Made by a program: the position numbers and the translations under genes. The notes below the pieces were generated by a model. It was not told the origin of the DNA. It made no database searches and worked only from the letters and a program-made list of their open reading frames with translations. 64,000 nucleotides of DNA. Origin: Onthophagus taurus (taxonomy: Eukaryota > Arthropoda > Insecta > Coleoptera > Scarabaeidae). Shown one piece after another: positions 46,331-58,355 of the stretch. Each line of letters opens with the position of its first letter. Positions within the stretch are counted from its first letter, which is position 1. The DNA is taken from assembly GCF_036711975.1 (NCBI RefSeq), contig NC_091973.1, positions 2,666,001 through 2,730,000 of the forward strand, written 5' to 3'.

Positions 46331-49300
46331 GCGAAAACCAATGCGGCTGCGCTTTTGAGATGTTTTTCATATTTTCCACCCTTCTTTTTTGTTTTTGTTT
46401 AACACATTACCTTAATCTTTAATAAGTATTTTCTCGAAATTTCAATAATATTAACTAATAGTTTTTATATCACATCATAAAATAGAATTTTTAAGCTTTA
46501 ATTTAACACATGTATCATATCATAATTATCAAAAATATAGTTGATATGATTTTTTGAAAATTTCTTATTAATTTTGATGTGTAAATTTTTTCTGGACAAT
46601 TTTTTTCTGGAAATTTCAATAATATTATCTAATATTTTTTATATCATAGCATCTTTAAGCTTTAATTTAACTGTATGTGTTAAATTAAAGCAGCGAAAAC
46701 CAATGCGGCTGCACTTTTGAGATGTTTTTCATGTTTTCCACCCTTCTTTTTTTTTGTTTAACACATTACCTTAATCTTTAATAAGTTTTTTCTCGAAATT
46801 TCAATAATATTAGCTAATAGTTTTTATATCACATGATAAAATAGAATTTTTAAGCTTTAATTTAACACATGTATCATATCATAATTATCAAAAATATAGT
46901 TGATATGATTTTTTGAAAATTTCTTATTAATTTTGATGTGTAAATTTTTTCTGGACAATTTTTTTCTGGAAATTTCAATAATATTAGCTAATAGTTTTTA
47001 TATCACATCATAAAATAGAATTTTTAAGTTTTAATTTAACACATGTATCATATAATAATTATCAAAAATATAGTTGATATGATTTTTTGAAAATTTCTTA
47101 TTAATTTTGATGTGTAAATTTTTTCTGGACAATTTTTTTCTATAAATTTCAATAATATTATCTAATATTTTTTATATCATAGCATCTTTAAGCTTTAATT
47201 TAACTGTATGTGTTAAATTAAAGCAGCGAAAACCAATGCGGCTGCGCGTTTGAAATGTTTTTCATATTTTCCACCCTTCTTTTTTTTTGTTTAACACATT
47301 ACCTTAATCTTTAATAACTGTTTTCTCGAAATTTCAATAATATTAGCTAATAGTTTTTATATCACATCATAAAATAGAATTTTTAAGCTTTAATTTAACA
47401 CATGTATCATATCATAATTATCAAAAATATAGTTGATATGATTTTTTGAAAATTTCTTATTAATTTTGATGTGTAAATTTTTTCTGGACAATTTTTTTCT
47501 GGAAATTTCAATAATATTATCTAATATTTTTTATATCATAGCATCTTTAAGCTTTAATTTAACTGTATGTGTTAAATTAAAGCAGCGAAAACCAATGCGG
47601 CTGCGCTTTTGAGATGTTTTTCATATTTTCCACCCTTCTTTTTTTTTGTTTAACACATTACCTTAATCTTCAATAAGTTTTTTCTCGAAATTTCAATAAT
47701 ATTAGCTAATAATTTTTATATCACATCATAAAATAGAATTTTTAAGCTTTAATTTAACACATGTATCATATCATAATTATCAAAAATATAGTTGATATGA
47801 TTTTTTGAAAATTTCTTATTAATTTTGATGTACAAATTTTTTCTGGACAATTTTTTTCTGGAAATTTCAATAATATTATCTAATATTTTTTATATCATAG
47901 CATCTTTAAGCTTTAATTTAACTGTATGTGTTAAATTAAAGCAGCGAAAAGCAATGTGGCTGCGCTTTTGCGATGTTTTTCATATTTTCCACCCTTCTTT
48001 TTGTTGTTTAACACATTACCTTAATCTTTAATAACTGTTTTCTCGAAATTTCAATAATATTAGCTAATAGTTTTTATATCACATCATAAAATAGAATTTT
48101 TAAGCTTTAATTTAACACAAGTATCATATCGTAATTATCAAAAACATAGTTGATATGATTTTTTGAAAATTTCTTATTAATTTTGATGTGTAAATTTTTT
48201 CTGGACAATTTTTTTCTGGAAATTTCAATAATATTATCTAATATTTTTTATATCATAGCATCTTTAAGCTTTAATTTAACTGTATGTGTTAAATTAAAGC
48301 AGCGAAAACCAATGCGGCTGCACTTTTGAGATGTTTTTCATATTTTCCACCCTTCTTTTTTTTTGTTAACACATTACCTTAATCTTTAATAACTTTTTTC
48401 TCGAAATTTCAATAATATTAGCTAATAGTTTTTATATCACATCATAAAATAGAATTTTTAAGCTTTAATTTAACACAAGTATCATATCGTAATTATCAAA
48501 AACATAGTTGATATGATTTTTTGAAAATTTCTTATTAATTTTGATGTGTAAATTTTTTCTGGACAATTTTTTTCTGGAAATTTCAATAATATTATCTAAT
48601 ATTTTTTATATCATAGCATCTTTAAGCTTTAATTTAACTGTATGTGTTAAATTAAAGCAGCGAAAACCAATGCGGCTGCACTTTTGAGATGTTTTTCATA
48701 TTTTCCACCCTTCTTTTTTTTGTTAACACATTACCTTAATCTTTAATAACTTTTTTCTCGAAATTTCAATAATATTAGCTAATAGTTTTTATATCACATC
48801 ATAAAATAGAATTTTTAAGCTTTAATTTAACACATGTATCATATCATAATTATCAAAAATATAGTTGATATGATTTTTTGAAAATTTCTTATTAATTTTG
48901 ATGTGTAAATTTTTTCTGGACAATTTTTTTCTGGAAATTTCAATAATATTATCTAATATTTTTTATATCATAGCATCTTTAAGCTTTAATTTAACTGTAT
49001 GTGTTAAATTAAAGCAGCGAAAACCAATGCGGCTGCACTTTTGAGATGTTTTTCATATTTTCCACCCTTCTTTTTTTTTGTTAACACATTACCTTAATCT
49101 TTAATAACTTTTTTCTCGAAATTTCAATAATATTAGCTAATAGTTTTTATATCACATCATAAAATAGAATTTTTAAGCTTTAATTTAACACAAGTATCAT
49201 ATCGTAATTATCAAAAACATAGTTGATATGATTTTTTGAAAATTTCTTATTAATTTTGATGTGTAAATTTTTTCTGGACAATTTTTTTCTGGAAATTTCA

Positions 49301-52300
49301 ATAATATTATCTAATATTTTTTATATCATAGCATCTTTAAGCTTTAATTTAACTGTATGTGTTAAATTAAAGCAGCGAAAACCAATGCGGCTGCACTTTT
49401 GAGATGTTTTTCATATTTTCCACCCTTCTTTTTTTTTGTTAACACATTACCTTAATCTTTAATAACTTTTTTCTCGAAATTTCAATAATATTAGCTAATA
49501 GTTTTTATATCACATCATAAAATAGAATTTTTAAGCTTTAATTTAACACATGTATCATATCATAATTATCAAAAATATAGTTGATATGATTTTTTGAAAA
49601 TTTCTTATTAATTTTGATGTGTAAATTTTTTCTGGACAATTTTTTTCTGGAAATTTCAATAATATTAGCTAATAGTTTTTATATCACATCATAAAATAGA
49701 ATTTTTAAACTTTAATTTAACACATGTATCATATCATAATTATCAAAAATATAGTTGATATGATTTTTTGAAAATTTCTTATTAATTTTGATGTGTAAAT
49801 TTTTTCTGGACAATTTTTTTCTGGAAATTTCAATAATATTATCTAATATTTTTTATATCATAGCATCTTTAAGCTTTAATTTAACTGTATGTGTTAAATT
49901 AAAGCAGCGAAAAGAAATGCGGCTGCACTTTTGAGATGTTTTTCATATTTTCCACCCTTCTTTTTTTTTGTTTAACACATTACCTTAATCTTTAATAACT
50001 TTTTTTTCAAAATTTCAATAATATTAGCTAATAGTTTTTATATCACATCATAAAATAGAATTTTTAAGCTTTAATTTAACACATGTATCATATCATAATT
50101 ATCAAAAATATAGTTGATATGATTTTTTGAAAATTTCTTATTAATTTTGATGTGTAAATTTTTTCTGGACAATTTTTTTCTGGAAATTTCAATAATATTA
50201 GCTAATAGTTTTTATATCACATGATAAAATAGAATTTTTAAGCTTTAATTTAACACATGTATCATATCATAATTATCAAAAATATAGTTGATATGATTTT
50301 TTGAAAATTTCTTATTAATTTTGATGTGTAAATTTTTTCTGGACAATTTTTTTCTGGAAATTTCAATAATATTATCTAATATTTTTTATATCATAGCATC
50401 TTTAAGCTTTAATTTAACTGTATGTGTTAAATTAAAGCAGCGAAAACCAATGCGGCTGCGCTTTTGAGATGTTTTTCATATTTTCCACCCTTTTTTTTTT
50501 GTTGTTTAACACATTACCTTAATCTTTAATAAGTTTTTTCTCGAAATTTCAATAATATTAGCTAATAGTTTTTATATCACATCATAAAATAGAATTTTTA
50601 AGCTTTAATTTAACACATGTATCATATCATAATTATCAAAAATATAGTTGATATGATTTTTTGAAAATTTCTTATTAATTTTGATGTGTAAATTTTTTCT
50701 GGACAATTTTTTTCTGGAAATTTCAATAATATTAGCTAATAGTTTTTATATCACATGATAAAATAGAATTTTTAAGCTTTAATTTAACACATGTATCATA
50801 TCATAATTATCAAAAATATAGTTGATATGATTTTTTGAAAATTTCTTATTAATTTTGATGTGTAAATTTTTTCTGGACAATTTTTTTCTGGAAATTTCAA
50901 TAATATTATCTAATATTTTTTATATCATAGCATCTTTAAGCTTTAATTTAACTGTATGTGTTAAATTAAAGCAGCGAAAACCAATGCGGCTGCGCTTTTG
51001 AGATGTTTTTCATATTTTCCACCCTTCTTTTTTTTTGTTTAACACATTACCTTAATCTTTAATAACTGTTTTCTCGAAATTTCAATAATATTAGCTAATA
51101 GTTTTTATATCACATCATAAAATAGAATTTTTAAGCTTTAATTTAACACATGTATCATATCATAATTATCAAAAATATAGTTGATATGATTTTTTGAAAA
51201 TTTCTTATTAATTTTGATGTACAAATTTTTTCTGGACAATTTTTTTCTGGAAATTTCAATAATATTATCTAATATTTTTTATATCATAGCATCTTTAAGC
51301 TTTAATTTAACTGTATGTGTTAAATTAAAGCAGCGAAAACCAATGCGGCTGCACTTTTGAGATGTTTTTCATATTTTCCACCCTTCTTTTTTTGTTAACA
51401 CATTACCTTAATCTTTAATAACTTTTTTCTCAAAATTTCAATAATATTAGCTAATAGTTTTTATATCACATCATAAAATAGAATTTTTAAGCTTTAATTT
51501 AACACATGTATCATATCATAATTATCAAAAATATAGTTGATATGATTTTTTGAAAATTTCTTATTAATTTTGATGTGTAAATTTTTTCTGGACAATTTTT
51601 TTCTGGAAATTTCAATAATATTAGCTAATAGTTTTTATATCACATCATAAAATAGAATTTTTAAACTTTAATTTAACACATGTATCATATCATAATTATC
51701 AAAAATATAGTTGATATGATTTTTTGAAAATTTCTTATTAATTTTGATGTGTAAATTTTTTCTGGACAATTTTTTTCTGGAAATTTCAATAATATTATCT
51801 AATATTTTTTATATCATAGCATCTTTAAGCTTTAATTTAACTGTATGTGTTAAATTAAAGCAGCGAAAACCAATGCGGCTGCGCGTTTGAGATGTTTTTC
51901 ATATTTTCCACCCTTCTTTTTTTTGTTAACACATTACCTTAATCTTTAATAACTGTTTTCTCGAAATTTCAATAATATTAGCTAATAGTTTTTATATCAC
52001 ATCATAAAATAGAATTTTTAAGCTTTAATTTAACACATGTATCATATCATAATTATCAAAAATATAGTTGATATGATTTTTTGAAAATTTCTTATTAATT
52101 TTGATGTGTAAATTTTTTCTGGACAATTTTTTTCTGGAAATTTCAATAATATTATCTAATATTTTTTATATCATAGCATCTTTAAGCTTTAATTTAACTG
52201 TATGTGTTAAATTAAAGCAGCGAAAACCAATGCGGCTGCACTTTTGAGATGTTTTTCATGTTTTCCACCCTTCTTTTTTTTGTTTAACACATTACCTTAA

Positions 52301-52490
52301 TCTTTAATAACTGTTTTCTCGAAATTTCAATAATATTAGCTAATAGTTTTTATATCACATCATAAAATAGAATTTTTAAGCTTTAATTTAACACATGTAT
52401 CATATCATAATTATCAAAAATATAGTTGATATGATTTTTTGAAAATTTCTTATTAATTTTGATGTATACATTTTTTCAATAATATTATCT
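46331..52490. repeat. AT-rich A/B higher-order satellite
   Basis: Two monomer types share their ends. A is about 174 bp with ATTAGCTAATAG and GTTGATATGATTTTTTG; B is about 184 bp with ATTATCTAATAT and a GC-richer insert CAGCGAAAACCAATGCGGCT. B inserts lie at about 46331, 46689, 47222, 47580, 47939, 48298, 48656, 49013, 49373, 49905, 50436, 50971, 51330, 51862 and 52216. Spacing is either 354-360 (AB) or 531-535 (AAB), so the array is a mix of dimers and trimers. It separates the ORP 5' end from the eiger 3' end. It carries no hairpin core and is unrelated to the other arrays. Confidence 0.95.
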
Positions 52491-52757
52491 AATATTTTTT
52501 TATCATAGCATCATTAAGCTTTAATTTAACATATACATCATATCATAATTCTTAAAAACACAGCCGATATGATTTTGTGAAAAATTTTTTTTTGTTTAAC
52601 ACAAAACGAGTAAATTTGACAATAAAATCTTTATTTTTATATATATACAATGATTAAAGGCAAACGAAAACGGTAAAAAAGCATGTTTGTTAAAAAAATT
52701 ATAAAAGAACGTTTAAGCGTATAAATAAGCAATAAAATAATTATTTTCGAATAAATT

Positions 52758-55700
52758 TTAATGTACTTTTCTAACATCGCTTAACTTAATAGCGCCGAAA
52801 AATGATTTTCCTGGTCTAAATATAGAGTATCGATAAGATTCGATATCGTGTACACGAAGACGATCGCCTTCATTCAAATGATTAATACCAGCCGTATAAC
52901 AAGTATTGGATTTCCGGACGTGATGAGTCGAATGCGATGTTGTTGTACATTGAAGAATAATCTCATCATTTTTATAAACGTAAAAACCGTTAGTGTCGTG
53001 TTCGTCAAAATACAAAACTTGAGCATAAATCAAATACAATCCAGGTTCGGATATTTTCAAATAACCGTTTTCAAGGAGAAAATATTGATCCATACCTAAC
53101 GCTTTAACCCAAGACTCTCTCGACCAATTCTTGTAATGTTCAGCTTCGTGATGCGCCAAACCATTTGACACATACACATCCCCACTTAAATGGATCGCAG
53201 GTTTCAATTTTGAATATCTTTCACCCGAATCAACGCGTCTTTGACGGTGTTTACGACGAATTTGGCGATTTTGATCGTCTTCAAGCACCAAATCGGCTGA
53301 TTTTAAAATCGGCTTTTTAATTAATCTTCTAAAAACTTTTGATTTGTCTTCAACACGCATCACTCTTGATTGCCTAACGTACGTTCCAGGGGATGTTGGA
53401 GCAGTTTTACTACAAATAAAATTTTATAAATTTTAAATTTCTTGTTTATCCTTTAATTACCTTGATTTATTTTTTTTCGCATCTTCGTATGATTCTGAAT
53501 TAACAGGAACTCCATCGAAGGTTCTTCTTAATAACTCACGTTTTAATCGCAATTTAATTCTTTGATTGTCGCTGTTTAATAATTGTTCTTTGTTTTCTGT
53601 CGAGTTCTGTTCGATTGGTTTAAATTGTAACTCTGAGTATTCGGAGTCGTTTTCGTAATCATATTGATAATCGTCCTAAAATATTAAAATTAATTAATAA
53701 ATAATTTATGTGTAGTAAACAATATATAAAATTGGATAAAATTAGATTTAATTTAATAATAACTATATATAATATAGTTAAGGAGAAATAACTAAGTTAT
53801 TACATATTCTAAAAATTACCCAAATATTTAAATTAATATCTTAATAAAATTGATTTTCTACAGCTTCGTCTTTAATAATTTTTTCCTAAAAATTTCAATA
53901 ATATTATCTAATACTTTTTATTTTATATCACAAACTAGAATCTTTAAGCTTCAATTTAACACACATATCATATCATAATTTTTTTTTAGAAAATTTTTAA
54001 TATTTTTCATTTATAAATTTAACACTTCCCTTTTTAATAATTCTTTACTGGAAATTTCAATAATGTTACATCATCTTTTTTATATCATATCATAAACTAG
54101 AACCTTTAAGCTTCAATTTAACACATATATCATATCATTATTCTTAAAAATCTGATTTTTTGAAAATTTATTAAAATTTTTAATTTATAAATTTGACAAT
54201 TTCCTCTTTATTAATTTTTTTCTGGAAACTTCAATAATATTACTTTATCTTTTTTATATCATATCATAAACTAGAACCTTTAAGCTTCAATTTAACACAT
54301 ATATCATATCACAATTCTAAAAAATACAGTTTTTTCAACGATTTCCATTAAATAGAAATTTTGCAATGTTTGTGTTTTGGATAAAATTTATTGTAGCTAG
54401 AAATTTCAATAATATGTCCTTATGTTTCTTATATCATATCAGAAATTAGAACCTTTAAGCTACAATTTACCACAAATATCATATCATAATTCTCAAAAAT
54501 ACGGTTAATATGATTTTTTGAAAATTTCTTATTATTTTTGATAAATTCTTCTTTAATAATTTTTTCCTTCAAATTTCAATAATATTATCTAATCCTTTCT
54601 ATCACATCATAAACTAGAACCTTTAAGCTATAATTTAACACACATATCATATCATAATTCCTAAAAATATGAGTTTTTGAAAATTTCGTATACTTAATTT
54701 TTGTAATTCGCGACGATAATGAAAGCTATTACAGTACTCAAACGGGTGCTGTAATGAGACTCATTACAGCATCCGATGCTGTAAAGAGATTTTAGTAATA
54801 CTTTATTTTAATTCTTAAAAATAAATTTAAAAGTTCCTCTTTATTAATTTTTTTCTGGAAATTTCAATAATATTACTTCATCTTTTTTATATCATATCAT
54901 AAACTAGAACCTTTAAGCTTCAATTTAACACACATATCATATCACAATTCTGAAAAATACAGTTTTTTCAACGATTTCCATTAAATAGAAATTTTGCAAT
55001 GTTTGTGTTTTGAATAAAATTTATTATAGCTTGAAATTTCAATAATATTATTATGTTTCTTATATCATATCATAAATTAGAACCTTTAAGCTACAATTTA
55101 CCACAAATATCATATCATAATTCTCAAAAATACGGTTAATATGATTTTTTGAAAATTTCTTATTATTTTTGATAAATTCTTCTTTAATAATTTTTTCCTT
55201 CAAATTTCAATAATATTATCTAATCCTTTGTATCACATCATAAACTAGAACCTTTAGCTACAATTTAACACACATATCATATCATAATTCCTAAAAATAT
55301 GATTTTTTGAAAATTTCGTATACTTAATTTTTGTAATTTGCGATGATAATGAAAGCTATTACAGTACTCAAACGGGTGCTGTAATGAGACTCATTACATT
55401 TTAGTAATACTTTATTTTAATTTTTAAAAATAAATTTAAAAATTTCCTCTTATACTTTTTCTGGAAATTTCAATAATATTACTTTATCTTTTTTATATCA
55501 CATCATAAAATAGAATCTTAAAGCTTCAATTTAACACACATATCACATCATAATTCTGAAAAATACAGTTTTTTCAACGATTTCCTTTAAATAGAAATTT
55601 TGAAATGTGCTTGTATTTTGAATGAAATTTATTATAGCTATTGCTTTTAAGGTCGCGTGGTTAAAAATAGCGTTCCAAAATTTACTTACTGACGTGCCGG

Positions 55701-56166
55701 TGGTCCATTGAAATTCATCGGATTGCTTCTGAAAAATGAAACGACAGAAAATATTTTTTTTGTAATAATAGAGAATTTATAGAATTTAATAATAACATTG
55801 CAATTGACGCACGCGATTCCATAAAGTTTACTCATTTTAAATTCTTAACCGGTCTTATCACTAACTTCTGACAAATGTGACCATAATCTTAAATATTGTT
55901 ATTATTCACCCTATTTTGTGTTATTTTTATTATCGCAGGATATTAGTCAACGAATCTTTTGTTTAAAATGTTTTAATACAAACCAATATTTCTAAGAAAT
56001 CCTTTTGTAAATACAAATGTTTTAAATCAAGCTCTACAATTTGTAGTTGTAAATTGTAGATTTTGTACATTAAACCACCACATAATACGAGCGATATGAT
56101 TGATATCATCAATGATATTATCCACAAAATACTTGATCGGCTATCGCTGAACTTTTTATATTCCAT
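52758..56166 (-). CDS. egr: TNF superfamily ligand, Eiger type
   Basis: Four exons join in phase: 55984-56166, 55690-55728, 53461-53675 and 52758-53409, for 362 aa (Drosophila Eiger is about 410). The product is a type II membrane protein that signals through TNF receptors to JNK. The cytoplasmic tail is 11 residues, with a transmembrane helix at about 12-34 (SILWIISLMISIISLVLCGG). A charged stalk follows and contains a furin-like site RRKHRQRR at 197-204, which could release a soluble ligand. The TNF homology domain runs from about 213 to the end: AIHLSG at its start, GLYLIYAQVLYFD in the middle, two cysteines (LQC and NTC) as in Eiger, and FFGAIKL as the closing strand. Intron 3 (53676-55689) is full of decayed satellite. 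The large A/B satellite begins 0.27 kb past the stop. Confidence 0.92.
53740..55640. repeat. Decayed A-type satellite copies in eiger intron 3
   Basis: Several monomers carry AATTTCAATAATATT and TATCATATCATAAACTAGAA followed by TTTAAGCTTCAATTTAACAC. They diverge clearly from the homogeneous array at 46.3-52.5 kb. A larger step of about 610-630 bp is also present: TTTGCAATGTTTGTGTTTTG at 54362 and 54992, with a weaker third copy near 55597. A small palindrome, GTAATGAGACTCATTAC, lies near 54751 and 55380. Confidence 0.8.
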
Positions 56167-58355
56167 GTTTACGGTTAAACCCGAACGTTCAAACTGAAAC
56201 CTTTTGAAATCGTATATGGAATTATATTGGACTGAACTGTTGTATGACTGTAGTAGTCTCTACTATCTATATAACTGATGCGAGTTAGGCGGTCGGCATA
56301 AGTTCATAGTCAACTTAAAAATGTTTCGTTGCATCGACATTTATAAAGATAACACATTGTTTATTTACAATCTTTAGCTCACGATAACATCTATTCGTTT
56401 TTACGAAACCATTAAATAATAATAAAAGATAAATATTTTCATTACATTAAAATAGAGAATCAGTTTTTTTTGTTTTGTTTACTCGACCAAACTGTACAAT
56501 TGTAAACGTTTCTCCTTGTTATCTTTTAATTACCCTCAATAAACACTGTAAATTATTCAATTTCCCCATCACACAGATGCTCCCCATGCTCACAGTCAAC
56601 CGAATAATTTTTTTAGCATTGAGAATGTTGATCTATTTACCATTCGAAACGGTGGTTTTAATGATATTTTAATAACCTTAACAGAAGTTTGTTTACTAAG
56701 AAAAATTTTTAAGTTTTTAAGATAAGAATTTCGCTTTTTTCATGAATTAAAAAGGAATTTTATTTGTTTTTCTAATAAATCTTTAATTACCGAGAACGAG
56801 TTAACAATAAAATGTGAATAAGTGAAACCGTGTTTCATTAACGGTAGACAATGAACATTTTTTTAAAAAACATTTCTTGATAAAATACCAACGAATTTAC
56901 TTCATGCGCTATTTTAAGAGGAATTCCAAATTGTTGACTGATCAAAAATTACAGTCGCAAATATTCTATTAATATCACATTTGTAAAAAAAAATAAATTA
57001 ATATTATTAGTAATTATTAATATTTATCAATTTCTATATATATAATACACATCATATTAAAATTTTATTATATTTTTATATTTTTTTATTAATTCGACGC
57101 TTTCCTCTTTATTATTTTTTTTTTAGAAATTTCAATAATAATATTTTATCTTTTTTATATCATATCATAAACTAGAATCTTTAAGCTACAATTTACCACA
57201 AATATCATATCATAATTCTCAAAAATACGGTTAATATGATTTTTTTTTAATTTCTTACTTTTTTTTATATACAAATTTAACAATTTCTTCTTTAATAATT
57301 GTTTTCTTAAAATTATCTAATAATTTGTGTATCACATCATAAACTATAATCTTTAAGCTACAATTTAACACACATGACATGTGTAATTAATAATAAATTA
57401 ATAATTCTTATCATAATTCTTAAAAATATGATTTTTTGGATTTTGAGCAATTTCTCTTATTTTACATTTTGTGTTTTGACAATTTCTAATTGTCAATTCA
57501 AATTTCTATTTTCAAGTGTTACGGTGTTACCAACTGCTACATACCTTTTTCCCTACATTGTCAAAATTTGTTTTATTTTTGTTACTCATTTATTAAATTT
57601 GAATTCGTGCATTTCAAACGTGTCTTACGAAACTTGTTTTTTAATATGGTATTATAAATTTGTCGTTTTCTTTAACAATTTTTGTGTCCCATCTAATGAG
57701 ATATGCAACTTTCGCGACACCACATAAAATATAACTATAAAATTAAAAAAGTTTAATGTAAAAAAGAAGTATTATTAATTTAATTCTTTACAAAATAAAT
57801 AAATTAAAGAAACGAATCATATATTTCATTAATACATCCATCCTTTTCGCTCCTACCGAAATCATATAAACACATCTCCTTCTTACAAAAACTTATTGGA
57901 TTTGTGAGTACCTTTAAACGTGTATCTATTCATAGAAGTCATTGTTTGACAGTTCGAGCTGTCAAATCATAACAAACCACGAAAGAAGTAAATACATGTT
58001 AAATAACACTCTTTAATAGTTCGTTTAATGAGCAACAACTTTTACGGTACACTAACTTTGTAATGAGCCAAATCGAATCGTGATAGAATAGCTTGTTTTC
58101 GGTGTAGTGTTAATATATAATCAAGGTTTCTAATGTTATAAATAATAGTAGCGTTTTAATGACTTTTTGTGGGGGCGTTTAAAAGTGACATTTTCATTTG
58201 GGTACCTAAACCAAAATGTTTTTAGAGTGACAAGGCCTTTTATTAATTAAAACGGCCGGTATTAGCCGTGGAAAACAGTAGTTAACCTAAATTTTGACAT
58301 TTGACAGCTGCCACCTCATCTGTAAACTACTGATATTATTTAATGATTAATTAAA
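56167..58355. other. Eiger-MON2 intergenic region with decayed satellite copies
   Basis: Divergent promoter region between eiger (minus) and MON2 (plus). At about 57080-57420 two more diverged A-type satellite monomers are present (TATCATATCATAAACTAGAA, then TTTAAGCTACAATTTACC). A 117-codon plus-strand frame at 57374-57727 is AT-driven and has no family features. The MON2 5' UTR should lie in the last few hundred bases. Confidence 0.6.

Noticed and set aside
57374-57727. 117-codon hydrophobic plus-strand frame
   Set aside because: Phe/Ile/Asn-rich because the DNA is AT-rich, and it overlaps decayed satellite at its start.
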